NCBI GenBank assembly: GCA_902795985.1
Contig: CADBNG010000436.1
Location: 1 to 11,966 of the forward strand
Origin: an uncultured Lachnospiraceae bacterium
Lineage (GTDB): Bacteria; Bacillota_A; Clostridia; Lachnospirales; Lachnospiraceae
Length of the DNA: 11,966 nucleotides
Direction: 5' to 3'
Shown piece by piece: positions 1 through 6,614 of this stretch; within the stretch, counting starts at the first letter, position 1; every line of letters starts with the position of its first letter. The notes under the pieces are model-generated. The model did not search any database and was not told the origin of the DNA. It saw nothing but the letters and a program-made list of their open reading frames with translations. The position numbers and the translations under genes were made by a program.

Positions 1-6
1 CCGTAT

Positions 7-12
7 TATAAT
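7..12 (+). promoter_or_regulatory. Probable -10 box of the ferredoxin promoter
   Basis: A perfect TATAAT hexamer lies 42 bases before the ferredoxin start codon, which would give a leader of about 35 bases. The -35 element would fall outside the window, so this is only half a promoter. An AT-rich stretch could produce the hexamer by chance, but its position upstream of an isolated + strand gene fits well. Confidence 0.45.
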
Positions 13-54
13 TACCCCCAGCTAAAATAATGTATCTGAGGAGGTATATGTATC

Positions 55-225
55 ATGGCACGTGCTATCAGCAATGACTGTGTATCCTGTGGCAGCTGCG
101 CGGATACCTGCCCGGTTGGAGCAATCACCCAGGGCGCCGATCAGTATGAGATCGATGCGGATTCCTGTGTTGACTGCGGAGCCTGTGAAGAAGCCTGCCC
201 GGTAGGTGCGATCGCGGAAGCATAA
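55..225 (+). CDS. Small 2[4Fe-4S] ferredoxin (56 aa)
   Basis: This is a soluble low-potential electron carrier of the clostridial ferredoxin type, which passes single electrons between redox enzymes in anaerobic metabolism. The 56-residue protein is complete for the family and has two symmetrical cluster motifs. The first is CxxCxxCxxxCP at residues 9-20 (Cys 9, 12, 15, 19). The second is the same pattern at residues 38-49 (Cys 38, 41, 44, 48). Both are followed by VGAI, and the duplication that formed the family is plain. In such proteins the last Cys of each motif ligates the cluster of the other half. The start is the ATG at 55, with AGGAGG at 39-44 ten bases upstream. An ATG at 48 is closer to the ribosome site but is in another frame. 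The gene stands alone, has its own likely promoter, and converges with the permease gene. The redox partner cannot be told from the context. Confidence 0.96.
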   Translation: MARAISNDCVSCGSCADTCPVGAITQGADQYEIDADSCVDCGACEEACPVGAIAEA

Positions 226-250
226 CACACCGGCAGTAATCAGCAACAGT

Positions 251-290
251 AAAAACAGCGGAGATCCTTTCGGGCCTCCGCTGTTTTTTT
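251..290. terminator. Strong bidirectional rho-independent terminator
   Basis: A 9-bp perfect stem (ACAGCGGAG at 255-263 pairing with CTCCGCTGT at 276-284) encloses a 12-base loop in which TCC and GGG can pair further. On the + strand the stem is followed by seven T. Read on the - strand it is followed by five T, from the A run at 251-255. It lies between two convergent genes, 25 bases after the ferredoxin stop and 10 bases after the permease stop, so it very probably ends transcription from both sides. Confidence 0.93.
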
Positions 291-299
291 GTGTTCCAA

Positions 300-1253
300 T
301 CAGATCAGGGAAATCAGAAGGGTCGATAACGGATAAGTGAATACATACAAAAGCGTGGAAAGCATGACCATTCCGGCCGCCAGCGGATAATCGGACCCAT
401 GCTCCTTCACGAGGATGGTCGCCACGACAAAGGTCGGCGCGCCGACGATAATCGACTGGGTCGTACACATATAAAGCGGAAGGCCGGCCAGGTCCATCAG
501 CTTGAACATCAGAGCCGGAATAAAAATCATCTTTACAATGATCCCGGCAAAAACAACTCCCTTGTGCAGGGCGTACCGGATATCCTTCCAGGTAAGGATT
601 GTTCCGATATAGATAATCCCGAGCGGGGAAAGCATATTCCCGACTTTTTCCACCGCCGTATTGACAAACGCGGGAAGCTTCAGTCCGAGGCAAAGGAAAA
701 TCAGGCTGATCACAATGGCGATCAGAGGCGGTGTCAGCAGCATTTTTTTTATGGCTTCCGGGCCAAAGCGGAACTGCTCCGCGCCCGGAGACTCCGCGTC
801 ATAGGAAAGGGCCACCCCGTAGGTCCACATCAGGATCATGTCCGTAATAGTAACCGCGGCAAGATGAAGCATTGCCGTTTTCGGATTCAGTTCGATGGCA
901 ATGGGAGTCGCAATCATCCCGATGTTGCCGATCAGCATGCAGAGCCGGAAAACGTTTCTGCTGTTTTTTCCAAGGCGGAAGACTTTCGCCATGACCCAGG
1001 TGATGAAAATCGTGATGAAATAAAACAGAACATTAAAAAGCATGACCGGAAGCATGCTTTTTAAATCTTCCACGGTAGGGCCGTTGATAAAATTAACAAA
1101 GATGAAAGCAGGCAGCGCTGCCTTGACCACCAGCTGGGAAAGATACCGGTCCGCGTCACCGCCCAGGACCCCGGTGCGCCGAAGCACGATCCCGAGGACC
1201 ATGAGCAGGGCGAACACGCCCATCTGATTCAATATGATTCCGAATTGTGCCAT
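300..1253 (-). CDS. AEC-family (auxin efflux carrier-like) permease
   Basis: This is an integral membrane transporter of the AEC family, whose bacterial members move small carboxylates such as malate or malonate, or serve as general efflux carriers. The substrate cannot be predicted here. The 317-residue length matches the family. About ten hydrophobic segments cover residues 8-26, 40-56, 66-90, 103-121, 128-148, 172-193, 206-221, 231-253, 263-280 and 291-315. Each half has a polar break within a helix typical of the family, seen as GNIGMIATPIAIELN near 109-123 in the first half and IIVGAPTF near 268-275 in the second. The ATG at 1253 has GGAG six bases upstream. The gene begins only 19 bases after the dnaB stop, so it is probably the last gene of the ssb-gdpP-rplI-dnaB transcript. 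It ends at the shared terminator. It is not a usual partner of dnaB and may be a lineage-specific addition. Confidence 0.9.
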   Translation of the reverse strand: MAQFGIILNQMGVFALLMVLGIVLRRTGVLGGDADRYLSQLVVKAALPAFIFVNFINGPTVEDLKSMLPVMLFNVLFYFITIFITWVMAKVFRLGKNSRNVFRLCMLIGNIGMIATPIAIELNPKTAMLHLAAVTITDMILMWTYGVALSYDAESPGAEQFRFGPEAIKKMLLTPPLIAIVISLIFLCLGLKLPAFVNTAVEKVGNMLSPLGIIYIGTILTWKDIRYALHKGVVFAGIIVKMIFIPALMFKLMDLAGLPLYMCTTQSIIVGAPTFVVATILVKEHGSDYPLAAGMVMLSTLLYVFTYPLSTLLISLI

Positions 1254-1272
1254 TGCGGGCTCCGATTTCTGG

Positions 1273-2631
1273 TTAACCGCCGCTCTCCTGCGGCCGCCTT
1301 TCCATGCTCATGAATTTTGTATACTGAGGCAGCCATGCCAGTTCCACGGTTCCGACCGGGCCGTTTCGCTGCTTCGCGATGATGATTTCCGCAATCCCCT
1401 TCCGTTCCGAATCATGATTGTAAAAATCGTCGCGGTAAATAAACAGCACCACATCCGCGTCCTGTTCAATGGAACCGGATTCCCTTAAGTCCGCGGGGAC
1501 CGGATGATGGTCCGCGCGCTGATCCGGGGCACGGCTGAGCTGGGAAAGGACAACGACCGGGACATTCAGCTCACGGGCAAGGCCCTTTAAAGAACGGGTA
1601 ATTTCCGATACTTCCTGCTGTCTGGACTCGATTCTCTTTCCGGTACCGGCCGAAGACATCAGCTGAAGATAGTCGATAATAACGACGTCGAGCCCGTGTT
1701 CCAGCTTGTACTTGCGGCACTTGGACCGCATCTCATTGACCGTAATGCCCGGAGTATCGTCGATCATCAGTTTGGATTTCGCAATGCCGTCGGCGCTGTC
1801 GATCACCCTGGCCCAGTCTTCGGTCTTCAGGTTGCCGGTCCGGATCAGCTGGGAGTCCACGCTGGATTCCATGGAAATCAGGCGGTTCATCAGCTGGCCT
1901 TTCGACATTTCAAGACTGAAGATCGCGACCGAATAGTTTTTTCGGAAGGCCATGTTTTCAGCAATGTTAAGGGCAAGGGCGGTTTTCCCCATCGAAGGAC
2001 GCGCCGCAACGATAATCAGCTCCGAACCGTGCAGCCCGCTGGTCATATAATCCAGATCGGCAAATCCGGTGGGGATGCCGGTTATATTGCCCCGGATGCG
2101 CGAAGCGATCTGGATCTGTTCAATGGCTTCATACACCACTTCATGAATGGGCTGGATTTCTCCGTAATTCCGTTTCTGGAAAAGGGCGAACAGCTTGCGC
2201 TCCCCTTCCTCGATAATCTCCGTGGCCGGGGCATTGTCGGCATAGCATTCGTTCGTCAGTTCTTCCGACGCTTCGATGACGCGCCGCAGCAGCGCTTTGC
2301 TGCTGACAATCTGGGCATAATCCTTTACATTGACCGACACCGTGGCGAAACCCAGAATTTCCTTAATGAAATCCATATCGGAAATTTCCGGCGGCACGTT
2401 TTTTTCCTTCAGCCGGTCCTGCAGCGTCACAATATCGACAGTCTTCCCTTCATTGAAGAGTTCCACCATCGCGTCAAATACGATTCCGTTCCGGCGGAGA
2501 TAGAAATCATCTCCGCTGAGAATCTCCGCGGCGACGGATATGGCCGTCCGGTTCATCAGCATGGAGCCGAGAACCGACTGTTCCGCTTCGATGCTGTGGG
2601 GAAGGACTTTTTTAATTACATCTTCCTGCAT
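1273..2631 (-). CDS. dnaB: Replicative DNA helicase DnaB (DnaC in Bacillus naming)
   Basis: This is the hexameric 5'-3' helicase that unwinds DNA at the replication fork and contacts primase and the clamp loader. The 452-residue protein is full length and has no intein. Residues 8-110 are the N-terminal collar domain (PHSIEAEQSVLGSML), followed by a linker helix and a RecA-like C-terminal domain from about 185. Walker A is ARPSMGKT at 210-217, and Walker B is VVIIDYLQL at 316-324. The conserved LSQLSR is at 362-367 and the DLRESGSIEQDADVV motif at 381-395. The DNA-contact and arginine-finger segment IAKQRNGP is at 418-425. The ATG at 2631 is preceded by a G-rich site (GGGGGAA). It follows rplI by 57 bases with no terminator between them. 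The gdpP-rplI-dnaB order is well conserved in Firmicutes. Confidence 0.98.
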   Translation of the reverse strand: MQEDVIKKVLPHSIEAEQSVLGSMLMNRTAISVAAEILSGDDFYLRRNGIVFDAMVELFNEGKTVDIVTLQDRLKEKNVPPEISDMDFIKEILGFATVSVNVKDYAQIVSSKALLRRVIEASEELTNECYADNAPATEIIEEGERKLFALFQKRNYGEIQPIHEVVYEAIEQIQIASRIRGNITGIPTGFADLDYMTSGLHGSELIIVAARPSMGKTALALNIAENMAFRKNYSVAIFSLEMSKGQLMNRLISMESSVDSQLIRTGNLKTEDWARVIDSADGIAKSKLMIDDTPGITVNEMRSKCRKYKLEHGLDVVIIDYLQLMSSAGTGKRIESRQQEVSEITRSLKGLARELNVPVVVLSQLSRAPDQRADHHPVPADLRESGSIEQDADVVLFIYRDDFYNHDSERKGIAEIIIAKQRNGPVGTVELAWLPQYTKFMSMERRPQESGG

Positions 2632-2688
2632 TTCGATTCCCCCGGCCTTTCCGGTAAAATAACGCCTGAAAAGCCTTCTCTGCCGTAA

Positions 2689-3135
2689 TTAAGCTTCCAC
2701 GACCTGTACGGTCAGCTGCGCGCTGACCTGGGGATGAAGCCGTACGCTGATCTTCGTCTCTCCCAGTTCCTTCAGCGGCGCGGAAAGCGAAAGTTTTTTC
2801 TTATCCAGTTCCAGACCCAGCTGGTCTTTCGCCGCTTCGGCAATTTCCTTGGCTGAAACCGAGCCGAAAACCTTTTTGTTTTCCCCTGTTTTGATGGGGA
2901 TCACTACCGTACCGGCATTGACTTTCTCCGCCAGGGTCTTCGCTTCCGCCAGATTCTCCGCCGCGACCTTTTCTTCATGGGCCTTTTTCAGCTTCAGGTC
3001 GTTCAGGTTTTTGGGCGTTGCTTCCACGCCGAGTTTTTTCGGAAGAAGCATATTGCGCGCATATCCCGTGCTGACCTCCACAATGTCACCGGCTTTTCCC
3101 AATGATTTCACATCCTGCAGCAGTATCAGTTTCAT
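2689..3135 (-). CDS. rplI: 50S ribosomal protein bL9
   Basis: This is ribosomal protein bL9, which binds 23S rRNA near the L1 stalk base and helps keep the reading frame. The 148-residue length is standard. The N-terminal RNA-binding domain (residues 1-52) has the signature GKAGDIVEVSTGYARNMLLPKKLG at about 13-36. A long lysine/alanine/glutamate-rich connecting helix spans about 45-75, and the C-terminal domain with the GSVSAKEIAEA segment begins near 80. The start ATG shares its A with the gdpP stop codon (TGATG). A strong ribosome site, GGAGGAG, lies inside the last gdpP codons, so the two genes are probably coupled in translation. dnaB follows on the same transcript. Confidence 0.98.
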   Translation of the reverse strand: MKLILLQDVKSLGKAGDIVEVSTGYARNMLLPKKLGVEATPKNLNDLKLKKAHEEKVAAENLAEAKTLAEKVNAGTVVIPIKTGENKKVFGSVSAKEIAEAAKDQLGLELDKKKLSLSAPLKELGETKISVRLHPQVSAQLTVQVVEA

Positions 3136-5186
3136 CAGACATCTCCTCCGTCGATCAGTTCATCCAATATTTCCTTCAGCCGCTGTTCCGCCTCTTCAAT
3201 TGAAACGTCTGCCAGCTGGGTGCCGGCCACATTCAGATGGCCGCCTCCGCCCATGCGCTCCATGACCAGCTGTACGTTTACCTCGTCAATGGAACGGGCG
3301 CTGATATGCACAATCCCGTTATGAAGGGTCAGTACAAACGACGCTTTGACCCCCCGTATATTCAGCAGGCTGTTTGCCGCCTGAGCTCCGACAACGGTGG
3401 GATCCTCCGCGTCCGATGCCGAAGAACTGGAAACCGCAAATACTCCCCGGTAGAGTTCCGCATTGCCGATGACCTTCTCCCGGGACAGGTAATCCGAAAT
3501 ATCGTCCCGGAGCATTTTCTGTACGCGGACCGAATCCGCCCCGCTCCGGCGCAGATAGGCTGCCGCTTCAAAGGTTCTCACACCGGTTTTAATGACAAAG
3601 CTGTTCGTGTCCACAATGATTCCGGCATACATCGCGTCCGCTTCATTGCTTTTGAGTTTCACCGGCTCCGGGAAATACTGCAGGATTTCCGCAATCATTT
3701 CACAGGCCGAGGATGCGTAGGGCTCAATGTAGGACAGAACCATATTCTGGATCACCGAACTGCTGCGGCGGTGATGATCCAGCACCACAATACTTTTTGT
3801 CTGCTTCAGCAGCGGAGGACAGGCCGTAATATCCGCATTGCAGGTATCGACAATCACCAGCACCGTGTTTTCATTCGTCAGTTCCTTTGCTCTGTCGCAT
3901 CCGATAAAGATCCCGGCTTCATGCTCCCCCTGGTCCTTCAGCGAATTCATAAGCGGGTTGATGGCCGGCGGCTCCGAATCGATGACGATATAGGCTTTTT
4001 TATGAACGGTCCGGGCGGCTGCCAGGATTCCGATTGCCGCTCCGATCGAATCCGGATCCGGCGTACGGTGTCCCATGATGATCACCCGTTCGGCAACGCT
4101 CATGAATTCATAAAGGGCATGAGCCTTCACACGGGCTTTTACCTTCGTATTCTTTTCGACGGCCATGGCTTTTCCGCCGAAATACTGGATTCCTTCCCCG
4201 TCCTTGATGACGACCTGGTCGCCGCCGCGTCCGAGGGCAAGATCAATGGAAATACGGGCCGCTTCCAGGTTCCGCACATAAGACCCCTGGTTCACGCCCG
4301 AGCCGATGCTGATTGTCACAGTCACGTCATTTCCGACATTGAGGGATTTCATTTCGTTCAGAAGGCTGAACTTGTTCTTTTTCATCTCGAGGAACGTCCG
4401 GTTGCGCATCAGAACAATATATTTGTCCCTCTCGTACTTCCGGATAATCGCGTCCGCGTCCGAAAAATACTGATTCAGCTTCCGGTCGACGACCGCGGTC
4501 ATGATGGATCGCCGCACGTCATCCATGGTTTCCAGGGTTTCTTCGTAATTATCAATATACAGAAGCGACGGAACCAGTGTCTCGTCCTCGAATTTCCCCT
4601 TATAATCCCGGAGTTCCGTTTCATCGAAGAAGGACAGGGCCAGCACCTGCGTCAGGTCGGCCGGTGTGATATCCGGCATGTCAAAGACCGGAAGCCGGTT
4701 ATCATCCGTAATGAAACGGATTTCCACACGGTAGATCCGGTCGCGGTAATAGATTTCCGTTTCCGAAAGATCCTTGAGCGACGGTATCTCTTCTTCCGAC
4801 AAATCGGAGAATATGGAAGTAATCAGCTGCCTCGGTCCCGTGAAATCCTCTCCTGCCGCCTCGGCAAAAGCATCGTTTGCCCAGAGAATGGCGCCTTTTT
4901 TATCCAGAAGAATATAGGGGAAGGAAAAGCTTTCCATCATTTTCGTCTGCATGGTGGAAAAGGAAGCCGCATATTCCATCAGCTCCCCGAGAGCCTTCCG
5001 TCTCCGGTAAAAATAATAAATCAGGATAATAATGATGTAGAGGATGAGTGCCAGGCTCATCAGAAGTCCGGCATAAAAATGCTGGAAATAAACCGCGACG
5101 TTAACGGCAGCAAGAAAAACCGTCATCCAGAGCAGGAAACGGACATAGGCATATAATTGTGAAGTTTTCCTGTTATTTGAAGACAT
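3135..5186 (-). CDS. gdpP: Cyclic-di-AMP phosphodiesterase GdpP (DHH/DHHA1 family, YybT)
   Basis: This is a membrane-bound phosphodiesterase that hydrolyses cyclic di-AMP to linear pApA. It sets the level of a messenger that controls potassium, osmolyte balance and cell-wall stress resistance. The 683-residue protein has the full GdpP layout. Two membrane helices lie at about 13-35 and 38-60. A PAS-like sensor domain covers about 85-150. A degenerate GGDEF domain (about 200-335) keeps a SIGSGVN remnant but has no GGDEF motif. The catalytic DHH domain follows, with GHRTPDPDSIGAAIG at 372-386, the metal-site DTCN at 447-450, LDHHRR at 469-474 and DTNSF at 526-530. The C-terminal DHHA1 domain carries GGGGHLNVAG at 646-655. 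All expected metal ligands of the DHH domain appear present. The start ATG at 5186 has only a weak site (GGGTG) upstream, so its translation may be modest. It lies between ssb (93-base gap) and rplI (overlapping). Confidence 0.96.
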   Translation of the reverse strand: MSSNNRKTSQLYAYVRFLLWMTVFLAAVNVAVYFQHFYAGLLMSLALILYIIIILIYYFYRRRKALGELMEYAASFSTMQTKMMESFSFPYILLDKKGAILWANDAFAEAAGEDFTGPRQLITSIFSDLSEEEIPSLKDLSETEIYYRDRIYRVEIRFITDDNRLPVFDMPDITPADLTQVLALSFFDETELRDYKGKFEDETLVPSLLYIDNYEETLETMDDVRRSIMTAVVDRKLNQYFSDADAIIRKYERDKYIVLMRNRTFLEMKKNKFSLLNEMKSLNVGNDVTVTISIGSGVNQGSYVRNLEAARISIDLALGRGGDQVVIKDGEGIQYFGGKAMAVEKNTKVKARVKAHALYEFMSVAERVIIMGHRTPDPDSIGAAIGILAAARTVHKKAYIVIDSEPPAINPLMNSLKDQGEHEAGIFIGCDRAKELTNENTVLVIVDTCNADITACPPLLKQTKSIVVLDHHRRSSSVIQNMVLSYIEPYASSACEMIAEILQYFPEPVKLKSNEADAMYAGIIVDTNSFVIKTGVRTFEAAAYLRRSGADSVRVQKMLRDDISDYLSREKVIGNAELYRGVFAVSSSSASDAEDPTVVGAQAANSLLNIRGVKASFVLTLHNGIVHISARSIDEVNVQLVMERMGGGGHLNVAGTQLADVSIEEAEQRLKEILDELIDGGDV
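3143..3149 (-). promoter_or_regulatory. rplI ribosome binding site inside the gdpP coding tail
   Basis: The - strand reads GGAGGAG seven bases before the rplI ATG. The same bases encode the final Gly-Gly of GdpP. Together with the one-base TGATG stop/start overlap, this fixes the rplI start and suggests that terminating ribosomes re-initiate, linking L9 output to gdpP translation. Confidence 0.85.
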
Positions 5187-5228
5187 GATCTGCGCACCCG
5201 TTTTCGGATCTCAAAGGATCGTATAAAT

Positions 5229-5253
5229 ATGGCGGCCGTGATCCGACCGCCAT
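5229..5253 (-). other. Hairpin in the ssb-gdpP gap
   Basis: The 93-base gap between ssb and gdpP contains a 7-bp perfect inverted repeat (ATGGCGG/CCGCCAT) with an 11-base loop. On the - strand it is followed by ATATTTATA rather than a true T run. It may be a weak attenuating terminator that lowers gdpP expression relative to ssb, or an RNA-stabilising or processing hairpin at the end of ssb. No convincing -35/-10 pair was seen in the gap, so gdpP is probably read from the ssb promoter. Confidence 0.45.
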
Positions 5254-5279
5254 GAACCGACGTATCTTTCCGGTAAGGA

Positions 5280-5744
5280 TCAATGGAAAGGCAGTTCCTC
5301 GTCGATCCCGTCCGGGATGTTCATGAACCCGTCATCCGGATCCGGAGCGGAAGCCGGCGGATCATTTCTCCGGGGTTCCTGGGGCTGCTGCGGACGGTAG
5401 CCGCCGCCGGAATCCTGTCCCGCGTTCTTGCTTTCCGCAAATTCCTGGTCCTCCACAATAACGTCCGTGGTATAGACCTTCACACCGTCCCGGTTGGTAT
5501 AACTGCCGGTCTGGATCCGGCCTGTCACCGCGATTTTGATTCCCTGATGGAAATACTTTTCGGCGAATTCGGCCGCGCGGCCGAAAGCGACGCAGGGAAT
5601 GAAATCCGCGGTCTGGTCTCCGTCGCGGCGAAAGCGGCGGTCGACAGCCAGAGTGTATCTTGCGACCGCAGTCGAATTTTCTCCCTGGGAATAACGAATA
5701 TCGGGATCACGGGTCAGCCGGCCCATAAGTATGACTTTATTCAT
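5280..5744 (-). CDS. ssb: Single-stranded DNA-binding protein SSB
   Basis: SSB coats single-stranded DNA during replication, repair and recombination, and recruits partner proteins through its C-terminal tip. The 154-residue protein begins with the family hallmark MNKVILMGRLTRDPDIRY. The OB fold spans about residues 1-105, with the aromatic and strand positions in DFIPCVAFGRAAEFAEKYFHQG and the VTGRIQTGSY segment. A disordered Gly/Gln/Pro-rich linker (about 108-143) is followed by the acidic tip DGIDEELPFH. This resembles the usual DDDLPF tip but ends with an extra His. The ATG at 5744 has GGAG eight bases upstream. It is the first gene after a near-consensus promoter. In many Firmicutes ssb sits between rpsF and rpsR. 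Neither is here, and gdpP follows directly. Confidence 0.96.
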   Translation of the reverse strand: MNKVILMGRLTRDPDIRYSQGENSTAVARYTLAVDRRFRRDGDQTADFIPCVAFGRAAEFAEKYFHQGIKIAVTGRIQTGSYTNRDGVKVYTTDVIVEDQEFAESKNAGQDSGGGYRPQQPQEPRRNDPPASAPDPDDGFMNIPDGIDEELPFH

Positions 5745-5761
5745 AAATAAAACTCCGTTCT

Positions 5762-5776
5762 GCCGGCTCTGCCGGC
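5762..5776 (-). other. Short hairpin in the ssb leader
   Basis: GCCGGC-AGA-GCCGGC forms a 6-bp GC-only stem with a three-base loop, six bases before the GGAG ribosome site of ssb (5753-5756). There is no T run, so it is not a terminator. It may protect the 5' end of the transcript or influence ribosome access. GCCGGC is itself a palindrome, so the pairing could be accidental. Confidence 0.4.
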
Positions 5777-5798
5777 TTGTTGTCAGGCTGCAAAAAGG

Positions 5799-5813
5799 TT
5801 GTCACCGGGACAA
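5799..5813. promoter_or_regulatory. Operator-like dyad at the ssb transcription start
   Basis: TTGTC-ACCGG-GACAA is a 15-base dyad with 5-bp perfect arms that begins just downstream of, and touches, the -10 box of the ssb promoter. It therefore covers the expected start point. The left arm lies within GTTGTCA (5798-5804), and the same heptamer recurs at 5779-5785, 19 bases away. A repressor bound here would block initiation. It does not match the LexA box patterns I know, and no regulator is identified. Confidence 0.35.
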
Positions 5814-5841
5814 TCATAGCATAAGTTCCATAGGGTGTCAA
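5813..5841 (-). promoter_or_regulatory. Near-consensus sigma-A promoter of the ssb operon
   Basis: On the - strand the sequence reads TTGACA (5836-5841), a spacer of exactly 17 bases, then TATGAT (5813-5818) preceded by TGC, which also makes an extended -10. Only one base differs from the full consensus. Transcription should start near 5806, leaving a leader of about 60 bases before ssb. It begins 18 bases past the sir2 stop codon, and no terminator separates the two, so some read-through from operon 1 is likely. Confidence 0.9.
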
Positions 5842-5858
5842 AAGCGCAGAAAGGGGTC

Positions 5859-6587
5859 TCACACATGAATCCGGGAAAGCACTTCCCCGATCGGTTCGGA
5901 GATCAGAAGATCCGCCATGGAATCCCTTCCTGTCGCTCCTTTGTTGATCAGCACCAGGGAATCACCGTTAAAATAATCCAGAAGGCCGGCCGCCGGATAA
6001 ACCACAAGGGAGGTCCCTCCGACAATCATCATGTCCGCATTGGCGATGGCCCGGATCGCGCCGGAAACGGTAGCGTCATCGAGGCCTTCTTCATACAGGA
6101 CCACATCCGGTTTAATGATGCCGCCGCAGGCATCGCATTTCGGAACGCCTTCCGCGCGGCGCATGTAATCCGCGTCAAATTACTTATGACACTTCATGCA
6201 GTAGTTTCTGGATACCGTTCCGTGGAGCTCGTAAACCGTTTTGCTTCCGGCCATCTGATGCAGGCCGTCAATGTTCTGGGTTACGACTGCCGTCAGTTTT
6301 CCGGCCCGTTCCATTTCCGCCAGCTTCAGATGAGCCGCGTTCGGACGGACGCCTTCGATCAGGATTTTCTGCCGGTAGAAATCATAAAAAGCCTCGGTTT
6401 TCCGCATGAAAAAAGTGTGGCTCAGAATCGTTTCCGGAGGATAGTCGAACTTCTGATGGTAAAGCCCGTCCACACTGCGGAAATCCGGCACGCCGCTTTC
6501 GGTGGAAACACCGGCGCCGCCGAAAAAGACGATCCGGTGGTGGGTATCGATCAGTTCCTGAAGTTTTCTGATTTTTTCGTCATCCAT
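5859..6587 (-). pseudogene. Sir2-family NAD-dependent deacylase, broken by an in-frame TAA
   Basis: Sirtuins remove acyl groups from lysines using NAD. Read straight through, this gene gives a 242-codon protein, the normal length for bacterial sirtuins, with every expected motif. These are GAGVSTESGVPDFRS at 24-38, TQNIDGLH at 103-110, the catalytic His in ELHGT (His 122), zinc cysteines 130/133 (CMKC) and 151/154 (CDAC), and then GGTSLVVYPAAG and LVLINKGATGRDS. Codon 136 (6180-6182) is TAA, directly after CMKCHK and between the two zinc cysteine pairs. The frame does not change. The 5' part alone (135 aa) lacks half of the zinc site and part of the NAD-binding fold. The next ATG (6164) has no ribosome site. 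The gene starts at ATG 6587 with AAGGAGG at 6594-6600. It looks like a recent single-base nonsense change, probably of a Tyr codon, or a sequencing error. Confidence 0.88.
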
Positions 6588-6614
6588 AGGCTTCCTCCTT
6601 CTCTTCGCTTCCGG

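Noticed and set aside
22..693. A 223-codon open frame on the - strand across the ferredoxin and the permease 3' end
   Set aside because: It crosses a strong bidirectional terminator and two well-supported genes and has no recognisable protein family.
3237..5156. A long (639-codon) open frame on the + strand opposite gdpP
   Set aside because: Its translation is low-complexity His/Arg/Phe-rich sequence with no recognisable domain, and it lies entirely antisense to a gene with full domain evidence. It is a codon-bias shadow.
6164..6166. The 3' half of sir2 as a separate gene starting at ATG 6164
   Set aside because: There is no ribosome site before this ATG. The product would lack the catalytic His and most of the NAD-binding site, and the sequence between the stop and this ATG continues the sirtuin pattern.
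6180..6182. Selenocysteine or pyrrolysine recoding in the sir2 gene
   Set aside because: The codon is TAA, not TGA or TAG, and the family has no functional need for either residue at this position.
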